Assembly: GCA_026997215.1 (NCBI GenBank)
Contig: JALWJP010000050.1
Location: 1-6,371, forward strand
Direction of reading: 5' to 3'
DNA: 6,371 nt
Source: Nanobdellati archaeon
GTDB taxonomy: Archaea > EX4484-52 > JAADEF01
Shown here: positions 1-4,002 of the stretch, piece by piece
Layout: each line of letters begins with the position of its first letter
Position numbering within the stretch: position 1 is the stretch's first letter
Translations under genes and position numbers: made by a program
Notes under the pieces: generated by a model
What the model saw: only the letters and a program-made list of their open reading frames with translations
Told to the model about the DNA's origin: nothing
The model's database searches: none

Positions 1-112
1 GTATGGCTAAAGAAATAACAATAATAATTATTGCCTGCATATGAGAAATAGCTATTTGCCCTTTTATGTGCTTATTATTTTTTTGTTGTAAGAAGAGTTC
101 AATAGCAACCAT
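1..112 (-). CDS. Partial type IV pilin-like (class III signal peptide) protein, N-terminus only
   Basis: An open frame runs from an ATG at 112 leftward to the window edge, giving 37 complete codons with no stop. The visible protein has a polar, basic stretch (K11 N N K H I K17 G18), then Q19, then a hydrophobic run (QAIIIIVISLAI, 26-37). A basic segment ending in KG|Q followed by a hydrophobic helix is the pattern cut by archaeal prepilin peptidases (FlaK/PibD type), so residues 1-18 would be the leader and Q19 the mature N-terminus. Such proteins build pili, archaella or related surface filaments, or act as membrane-anchored pseudopilins. No Shine-Dalgarno site precedes the ATG, but a TATA-like element is centred about 26 nt upstream, as expected for a leaderless mRNA. 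The piece is short and the rest is outside the window, so an ordinary N-terminal membrane anchor or a chance frame remains possible. Confidence 0.45.
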   Translation of the reverse strand, partial: MVAIELFLQQKNNKHIKGQIAISHMQAIIIIVISLAI

Positions 113-130
113 AAATTTAATGATGTTGCT

Positions 131-147
131 ATTAATATATATTTTTT
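131..147. promoter_or_regulatory. Putative bidirectional TATA region between the pilin-like gene and the aldolase operon
   Basis: The stretch ATTAATATATATTTTTT is nearly symmetric and reads as a TATA box on both strands. Its centre, near 138-139, is about 26 nt from the minus-strand ATG at 112. It would also place a plus-strand transcription start near 164-165, just before the aldolase Shine-Dalgarno site (AAAGGTGG, 167-174). Archaeal TATA boxes normally sit about 26 nt before the start of transcription. The whole region is AT-rich, so other TATA-like matches exist (for example around 114-121 and 154-163) and the assignment is tentative. Confidence 0.35.
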
Positions 148-178
148 GTGAATAATTATAAATAATAAAGGTGGTATT

Positions 179-934
179 ATGAGCATCAATAAACTTTTAG
201 GTTTAAAAAGAGGTAGAGGTATTTTTCTTGCATATGATCACGGATTAGAGCATGGACCCAAGGATCTGAAAGGAAACGCTTTTGATCCTTCTTATATCTT
301 AAGCATTGCTAAGAAAGGAAAAGCTAATGCCGTTATTTTTCAACCAGGTACTGCAAAACATAATCTTGAAAAAATTAAAGAAATGAGACTCAACCTTATT
401 TTAAAACTAAACGGTAAAACTCTTCTTACTAAAGAAAAATATTTTGCTGGTTTAACTGCGAGCATAGATGATGCTGTTAAATATAATGCTAAAGCTATCG
501 GTTATACTATATATTTTGGTTCTCCTTATGAAGCGCATATGATTGAAACTTTCTCAAAATTGAGGAAAGAGGCAGAAAATAAAGGATTGGCTATTGTTCT
601 ATGGAGTTACGTTAGAGCACCCCATATAAAGGATGAGCAAAAAAAGGATTATATAGCTTATGCTATAAGAGCAGGCTATGAATTAGGAGCAGACATAGTA
701 AAGGTCAAGTATACAGGAAATTATGAAACTTTTAAAGAAGCTTTATCTTATACTCCCGTGGGTCATGATTTTTATGTTTATGTTGCAGGAGGTGCTAAAA
801 GCGAAAGATTTTTTGAGGATGTTAAAAATATATATAAAGCAGGAGCTCAGGGACTAGCAGTGGGTAGGAATGTATGGTTAAGAGATAATGCACTTGATAT
901 TCTAAAAAGAATAAGAGAGGTGTTTAATTTATGA
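179..934 (+). CDS. fba: Fructose-bisphosphate aldolase, archaeal class I (DhnA family)
   Basis: This cytoplasmic enzyme (251 aa) reversibly condenses glyceraldehyde 3-phosphate and dihydroxyacetone phosphate to fructose 1,6-bisphosphate through a Schiff base; in archaea it serves gluconeogenesis and glycolysis. It is a single TIM barrel close to the usual 250-280 aa. By alignment from memory with the Thermoproteus tenax enzyme (catalytic Asp24, Tyr146, Lys177), the counterparts are D20 in AYDHGLEHGP, Y144 in WSY and the Schiff-base K175 in DIVKVKYTG. Also typical are LKLNGKT (75-81), GYTIYFGS (108-115) and the phosphate-binding end AVGRNVW (227-233). The usual YPRG after the catalytic Tyr reads YVRA here. 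The ATG at 179 is supported by a Shine-Dalgarno site at 167-174. The stop overlaps the next gene by ATGA, so the pair is an operon. The related ADH synthase of aromatic amino acid synthesis is a less likely alternative, because HGLEHGP and KLNGKT fit the aldolase better. Confidence 0.92.
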   Translation: MSINKLLGLKRGRGIFLAYDHGLEHGPKDLKGNAFDPSYILSIAKKGKANAVIFQPGTAKHNLEKIKEMRLNLILKLNGKTLLTKEKYFAGLTASIDDAVKYNAKAIGYTIYFGSPYEAHMIETFSKLRKEAENKGLAIVLWSYVRAPHIKDEQKKDYIAYAIRAGYELGADIVKVKYTGNYETFKEALSYTPVGHDFYVYVAGGAKSERFFEDVKNIYKAGAQGLAVGRNVWLRDNALDILKRIREVFNL

Positions 935-2274
935 TTTTCAAAGCTTATGATGTTAGAGGCATATATCCTGATGAAATTAATGAAGACGTTGTTACAAAGA
1001 TAGCTTATTATTTCACTGATAAGTATGATATAACTGATCTAGTTATAGCGAGGGATGTGAGGGAAAGTTCTTCTTCATTAGCTCATGCATTTATAAAAGG
1101 AGTAAAAAGAGGAACGATAGAGTATCGTGGAATCTTACCTACACCTATGCTTTATTTCTTCAGTAAATTTAAAGAGGCGGGTGTTGTTGTAACAGCATCT
1201 CATAACCCTCCTGAATATAATGGCTTAAAAATAGTTTATAAAGGCAGGTCTCTCACATCCCAACAAATTTTTGATTTGAAAAACAGCCTCGAGGAACATT
1301 TTTCTTTCGAAGAACACAAAAAAAATGTTAAAGAAGTAAAAGAAGAGGAATCTGTAAAGGAATATGCTTCATTTATTCAAAGAACTGTTAGTGTATCTGA
1401 TAAGAGTATAGCTATAGACTTTAGCAATGGTAGTTTAGCTGCGGTTCAACCTTTTTTATTTTCTCATTTCCCTCAATTAAGAATTAAAAAGTTTAACGAA
1501 GTTCCAGATGGTACTTTTCCTTCACACCCTCCTGATCCTTCTAAACCTGCTAATCTTAAAGATCTTATTAAGTATTGTTCAACCCATAATATTGTTGGCT
1601 TTGGTTTTGATGGGGATGGTGATAGATTAGGGGTCATTGATGAAAAAGGTAATCATGTAAGTGGTGATAGAGTATTGGCATTATTAGCTTTAAATGAATT
1701 GCAACAAGGAAAGGAGGTTAAAGTAATTACAGAGGTTAATGTTTCTAAAAGTGTTATAGAATTTCTTCGTTCTTATGGTATTGAGATAAATATAACACGC
1801 GTAGGACATACTTTTATTGAAGAAAAGATGTATGAAGGGTATGGTATAGGAGGAGAACTTTCTGGACATTATTACTTTAATATAAATGGAACGATCTATG
1901 AGGATGCAATCTTAGCAATGTTTAAATTACTAGAATTTCTTAACAATTCAGGAAAAAAATTATATGAGTGGGTTAGAGAATTCCCTTATTATTATTCTAC
2001 GCCTCCTTTGAGGATACAAGTTGAATCATGGAAATTACAAGACGAAGTAATAAAGTACTTCCAGGAAAATTATGAATCCATTTTTCCCGAGTATGAAAAA
2101 GTCATAGATGTTGACGGAATAAGGGTTGAGATGGAAGATGGATGGTTTATAATTAGAAAGTCTAATACTGAACCTGTAATTGCTTTGCGTATAGAAGCAA
2201 AAGATGAAAAAAAGGCAGAAGAGATAAAATCAAGGATTAATAAAGAAACCAAAAAATGGGGAATTGAATTTTAA
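931..2274 (+). CDS. manB: Phosphomannomutase/phosphoglucomutase (alpha-D-phosphohexomutase)
   Basis: This cytoplasmic enzyme (447 aa) moves the phosphate of hexose 6-phosphates to the 1-position through a phosphoserine, making mannose-1-P or glucose-1-P for sugar nucleotides, glycans and storage sugars. All four family signatures are present in order: the phosphoserine loop TASHNPPEYNG (88-98, S90), the Mg2+ loop DGDGDR (227-232), the sugar-recognition loop GGELSGHYYF (307-316) and the C-terminal phosphate-binding loop RKSNTEP (409-415). The N-terminal FKAYDVRG (3-10) and the GELSGH loop point to the ManB/AlgC branch rather than phosphoglucosamine mutase (GlmM), but sequence alone does not fix the preferred sugar. 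The length is typical for the family. The start overlaps the aldolase stop (ATGA), with GAGAGGTG at 915-922 as its binding site, so translation is probably coupled. Its stop overlaps that of the convergent deoxyhypusine synthase gene. Confidence 0.93.
   Translation: MIFKAYDVRGIYPDEINEDVVTKIAYYFTDKYDITDLVIARDVRESSSSLAHAFIKGVKRGTIEYRGILPTPMLYFFSKFKEAGVVVTASHNPPEYNGLKIVYKGRSLTSQQIFDLKNSLEEHFSFEEHKKNVKEVKEEESVKEYASFIQRTVSVSDKSIAIDFSNGSLAAVQPFLFSHFPQLRIKKFNEVPDGTFPSHPPDPSKPANLKDLIKYCSTHNIVGFGFDGDGDRLGVIDEKGNHVSGDRVLALLALNELQQGKEVKVITEVNVSKSVIEFLRSYGIEINITRVGHTFIEEKMYEGYGIGGELSGHYYFNINGTIYEDAILAMFKLLEFLNNSGKKLYEWVREFPYYYSTPPLRIQVESWKLQDEVIKYFQENYESIFPEYEKVIDVDGIRVEMEDGWFIIRKSNTEPVIALRIEAKDEKKAEEIKSRINKETKKWGIEF
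2251..2256 (-). terminator. Possible T-run terminator for deoxyhypusine synthase
   Basis: On the minus strand a run of six T (A6 on the plus strand) lies about 15 nt beyond the deoxyhypusine synthase stop, inside the end of the convergent mutase gene. Archaeal RNA polymerase commonly stops at T-runs without a hairpin. A6 tracts are frequent in this AT-rich, lysine-rich coding sequence, so this is weak support. Confidence 0.22.
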
Positions 2275-3248
2275 ACATATTTAAAGAATACCTCCTTGAC
2301 TAGTATTGGAAAACAAATGGTTGCGTCACACCATATCTCAGAAGTATTATCTTCATAACCTTTGATCTTACCCCATGCCTTTGATTCCTCTGCGGGTGCA
2401 CCACTTAATGAGCCATCCTGCTCTATGGCCGTGTTAATGTAGATGGCGTAGTCAGCACCTTCTCTCATTAAATTGGCGTTAATTATGTGATGCTTGACTA
2501 AACCACCTCCTAAAATAATCACAGCAGTTTCTTTAGCATTAACTGCTATGGTGTTTATTTCTTCTAAATCCTGTGAAATGTCAAAAAGCAACTTTTTCTT
2601 CGTTTCATATTTGTTGAAAAAATAAAGCATATCTCCAATCGATCCGTCTGTTATCGCTGGAGAAAAAACAGGAATTCTGTGTTTATATGCCCAATAGACC
2701 CACGACTCCTCGTGAAGCCTATGCTTCTCAATACTCTCACCCAACTTCCAGATGAAGTCTTTTACCCTCCATACTTCTCGTTCTTCCAATAATTGCTCAA
2801 AGAAAGGCATCATATGCTTTTCAAAAGCAATGTAGCGATCATTAGGAACTAAGATATTGCCTATTCTATTGATGCCTTTCTCACGCAACTCTTTACCTTT
2901 AAACTTCCAAGCATTCTTTTGAATAATAAAAGGTTTAAACACCTTGATAATATCTTCTTCCACACCACCTGCCGTAGTAACAATCACATCAACCTTTTTA
3001 TTCTTGACAAGCCAGGTAATGATATCTCTTAAACCTGATGAAATCATGTTTGATGTGAAACCAAAAAATATTGTTATATCATCTCTTTTTCCTTCTATTG
3101 TTTTCCATAAATCTATGGCATACCCTAAATTGGTTGCTTGAAAACCAAGATTTTTCCATAAGATTGATTTCTCAAAACCCTTAGCATGAACCTCTAGCCC
3201 TTTAACATCCTCACTTTCTTTTAAAACCGCTTTTTTATCTTTTTCCAT
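2271..3248 (-). CDS. dys: Deoxyhypusine synthase
   Basis: This NAD-dependent cytoplasmic enzyme transfers the aminobutyl group of spermidine to one lysine of translation factor aIF5A, making deoxyhypusine. The 325-aa product covers the full family length and keeps the core motifs: FTSNMISSG (64-72, nucleotide binding), TTAGGVEEDI (91-100), KGKELREKGINRIGN (117-131), PAITDGSIGDM (197-207), ILGGGLVKHH (245-254) and NTAIEQDGS (272-280). The catalytic lysine, human K329 in SWGKI, corresponds to K294 in AWGKI, so this is a true synthase and not a Lys-less homologue. The ATG at 3248 has no Shine-Dalgarno site (TAGTTTAAAATT precedes it), but a TATA box is centred about 26 nt upstream, which implies a leaderless mRNA starting at or near the A of the ATG. 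It is convergent with the mutase gene and its TAA shares the palindromic TTAA with that gene's TAA. Confidence 0.96.
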   Translation of the reverse strand: MEKDKKAVLKESEDVKGLEVHAKGFEKSILWKNLGFQATNLGYAIDLWKTIEGKRDDITIFFGFTSNMISSGLRDIITWLVKNKKVDVIVTTAGGVEEDIIKVFKPFIIQKNAWKFKGKELREKGINRIGNILVPNDRYIAFEKHMMPFFEQLLEEREVWRVKDFIWKLGESIEKHRLHEESWVYWAYKHRIPVFSPAITDGSIGDMLYFFNKYETKKKLLFDISQDLEEINTIAVNAKETAVIILGGGLVKHHIINANLMREGADYAIYINTAIEQDGSLSGAPAEESKAWGKIKGYEDNTSEIWCDATICFPILVKEVFFKYV

Positions 3249-3268
3249 AATTTTAAACTAAATGCGAG

Positions 3269-3278
3269 ATTTTTTAAA
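3269..3278 (-). promoter_or_regulatory. TATA box of deoxyhypusine synthase, leaderless type
   Basis: Read on the minus strand the element is TTTAAAAAAT, preceded by the purine-rich AAGG that could be part of a BRE. Its centre is about 26 nt before the first base of the ATG at 3248, so transcription would begin at the start codon. The absence of a Shine-Dalgarno site agrees with this. Confidence 0.55.
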
Positions 3279-3304
3279 CCTTAAAGAAAAGTAAATGTAA
3301 GATT

Positions 3305-3312
3305 TTTAAATA
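3305..3312 (+). promoter_or_regulatory. Consensus TATA box pointing right, towards the decayed gene
   Basis: TTTAAATA matches the archaeal box A consensus and predicts a transcription start near 3334-3338. It is back to back with the deoxyhypusine synthase promoter, about 30 bp away. No intact coding region follows; the next coding-like sequence is the damaged one ending at 3612. It may be a leftover promoter or may drive an unrecognised RNA. Confidence 0.4.
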
Positions 3313-3317
3313 TTTAC

Positions 3318-3332
3318 TACTATAATATAGTA
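3318..3332. repeat. 15-bp perfect palindrome, candidate operator
   Basis: TACTATA, one A, then TATAGTA form two exact 7-bp inverted arms around a single base. It sits between the right-pointing TATA box (3305-3312) and its predicted start site (about 3335), where a bound dimeric repressor would block polymerase recruitment. It could also affect the divergent deoxyhypusine synthase promoter. The AT-rich background raises the chance of a random match, although the arms contain G and C. Confidence 0.35.
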
Positions 3333-3344
3333 ATATAAGCCATT

Positions 3345-3612
3345 ATGACATTTCTCCTTTAATACCTATTAGTTCAGAACTAGAAAATAACATAATACGT
3401 AAAATATTGGAGAAATAGGAATATATATTTTTCGAAGACAAAAAAGAGAAAAATCTTTATGAAGGATTTATAAGAAATTATAGAATAACAGAGGTATATT
3501 TTTTCTTAAAGAACAACAAGGTTTTGTAACCAAAGAGGAAAAAGAATGGGTAGAAAAAGAAGGTACTCTCTATAAATATTGCAATAAAAAGAAGGATGAG
3601 GCAGATGAATGA
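3345..3612 (+). pseudogene. Remains of a small decayed gene of unknown function
   Basis: The plus strand here is purine-rich and reads as protein-like, E/K-rich sequence, but only if several lesions are bridged. From 3347 one frame gives IPISSELENNIIRKILEK, then a TAG at 3416-3418. The same frame continues (EYIFFEDKKEKNLYEGF, then IRNYRITEVYFFLK) to about 3510. A change of frame near the T6 run at 3499-3504 then gives KEQQGFVTKEEKEWVEKEG and onwards to a TGA at 3610-3612. The nearest ATG (3345) is in a third frame and meets a stop after five codons. A consensus TATA box and a palindrome lie upstream, as for a former gene. I do not recognise the family. It may instead be a non-coding purine-rich stretch. 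The minus-strand frame here (3478-3696) is judged to be its antisense shadow. Confidence 0.33.
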
Positions 3613-3759
3613 AAGAGAGTTCTTGTTAATTGTATTTATATAATTCAAAAATAATCTAAAATAATATCTTGTTCTGTTATTGTGTTTTTCTTTCATTATT
3701 ATATTAATTTATTGTATGTAATTTTATCGTTATATCTTTTGTTTTAGAACTTAGTTAAA
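3613..3759. other. AT-rich intergenic stretch with no recognised feature
   Basis: Together with the items above it completes the roughly 545-bp gap between deoxyhypusine synthase and the tRNA. I see no tRNA-like fold, no long repeat and no convincing plus-strand coding frame. The only minus-strand frame begins at 3696 and continues into the antisense of the decayed gene. Confidence 0.4.
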
Positions 3760-3769
3760 TTTTTAAAAT
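3760..3769 (+). promoter_or_regulatory. TATA box of tRNA-Met
   Basis: TTTTTAAAAT is centred about 29 nt before the first base of the mature tRNA, implying a 5' leader of only a few bases. The identical decamer recurs before the regulator gene (5225-5234). Confidence 0.55.
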
Positions 3770-3793
3770 TCCCTTCGGAGTTTAGTTTTAAGA

Positions 3794-3919
3794 GCCCACG
3801 TGGCTCAGCGGTTAGAGCGCCGCGCTCATAACAGGCTTATGAGCTATGACGCAAGGATGATTTTAATATGCGGCGTGTGAGAAACGCGGAGGTCGGGGGT
3901 TCGAATCCCCCCGTGGGCA
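3794..3919 (+). tRNA. tRNA-Met(CAT), elongator type, with 53-nt intron
   Basis: A full cloverleaf can be folded. The acceptor stem is GCCCACG (3794-3800) with CGTGGGC (3912-3918), followed by discriminator A3919. The D arm is GCTC/GAGC (3803-3806/3815-3818). The anticodon stem is CCGCG (3820-3824) with CGCGG (3885-3889), and the loop CTCATAA has anticodon CAT at 3827-3829. The variable loop is AGGTC and the T arm is GGGGG-TTCGAAT-CCCCC (3895-3911). The mature tRNA is 73 nt and CCA is not encoded. An intron splits the loop between positions 37 and 38. Initiator tRNA is unlikely because the pair is G1-C72 and the anticodon stem lacks the three G-C pairs next to the loop. A CAT anticodon also occurs in tRNA-Ile2 (agmatidine-modified C34); the CTCATAA loop, the GCC/GGC acceptor ends and the intron favour elongator Met. 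Confidence 0.95.
3831..3883 (+). other. tRNA-Met intron with bulge-helix-bulge splice motif
   Basis: The canonical archaeal splicing motif is visible. The 4-bp central helix pairs CTCA (3825-3828) with TGAG (3878-3881). It is flanked by a 5' three-base bulge T-A|A (3829-3831) and a 3' bulge A-A|A (3882-3884). Cutting after the second bulge base on each side by the splicing endonuclease removes 3831-3883 and restores loop CTCATAA. The intron-side helix is short: C3832-G3877, A3833-T3876, a G-G mismatch, then G3835-C3874 and C3836-G3873. The intron also holds TTATGAGC (3837-3844), complementary to exon bases 3824-3831, which can form a competing hairpin over the anticodon. Confidence 0.85.
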
Positions 3920-3920
3920 C

Positions 3921-3935
3921 TTTTTATAAAATTTT
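3921..3935 (+). terminator. T-rich terminator after tRNA-Met
   Basis: T5 begins two bases after the discriminator base and is followed by a second T4 run at 3932-3935. T-runs immediately after a tRNA are the usual archaeal stop signal. The same bases form part of the palindrome described next, so the two roles overlap. Confidence 0.4.
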
Positions 3936-3941
3936 ATAAAA
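3922..3941. repeat. 20-bp perfect palindrome: two tandem copies of TTTTATAAAA
   Basis: The decamer TTTTATAAAA is its own reverse complement and occurs twice without a gap (3922-3931, 3932-3941), so the whole 20 bp is also a perfect palindrome. The copies are about one helical turn apart. The element ends five bases before the TATA box of the secreted-protein gene (TTTAAATA, 3946-3953), overlapping the usual place of the BRE and upstream operators. It could be an operator, possibly for the GbsR-like regulator encoded downstream, or an extra TATA/terminator element. Low complexity limits confidence. Confidence 0.4.
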
Positions 3942-3945
3942 GGTC

Positions 3946-3953
3946 TTTAAATA
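3946..3953 (+). promoter_or_regulatory. TATA box of the secreted helical-protein gene
   Basis: TTTAAATA is an exact archaeal box A. The predicted transcription start is near 3975, leaving a 5' leader of about 28 nt that contains the Shine-Dalgarno site and the ATG at 4003. Confidence 0.6.
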
Positions 3954-3989
3954 GTTGAAAATTCTTTTATTTTCTTAGAAAATCTAATC

Positions 3990-3997
3990 GAGGTGAT
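3990..3997 (+). promoter_or_regulatory. Strong ribosome binding site GAGGTGAT
   Basis: GAGGTGAT is an eight-base match to the archaeal 16S rRNA 3' end (anti-Shine-Dalgarno ATCACCTC) and lies five bases before the ATG at 4003. This fixes that start and suggests strong translation. Confidence 0.75.
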
Positions 3998-4002
3998 GTT
4001 AG

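Noticed and set aside
3..44. Short plus-strand frame MAKEITIIIIACI at the left edge
   Set aside because: Thirteen codons with no ribosome binding site visible. The minus-strand pilin-like frame over the same bases is longer, stays open to the edge and has a recognisable signal pattern.
2070..2252. Minus-strand frame inside the mutase gene
   Set aside because: It lies wholly within the conserved C-terminal domain of the phosphohexomutase, has low-complexity Ser/Phe composition and no start signals.
2944..3141. Plus-strand frame inside deoxyhypusine synthase
   Set aside because: It is antisense to the conserved TTAGGVEED region of a clear enzyme gene and has no independent support.
3478..3696. 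Minus-strand 72-aa frame, Phe/Ile-rich, looking like a small membrane protein
   Set aside because: Its C-terminal half is the antisense of the purine-rich coding-like tract at 3478-3612, which automatically gives Phe/Leu-rich translation. There is no Shine-Dalgarno site, and the TATA-like bases upstream are no better than the AT-rich background.
3794..3919. Initiator tRNA-Met or tRNA-Ile2 instead of elongator tRNA-Met
   Set aside because: Initiator features (A1-U72 and three G-C pairs beside the anticodon loop) are absent. Ile2 cannot be fully excluded, but the acceptor ends and the intron at 37/38 fit elongator Met better.
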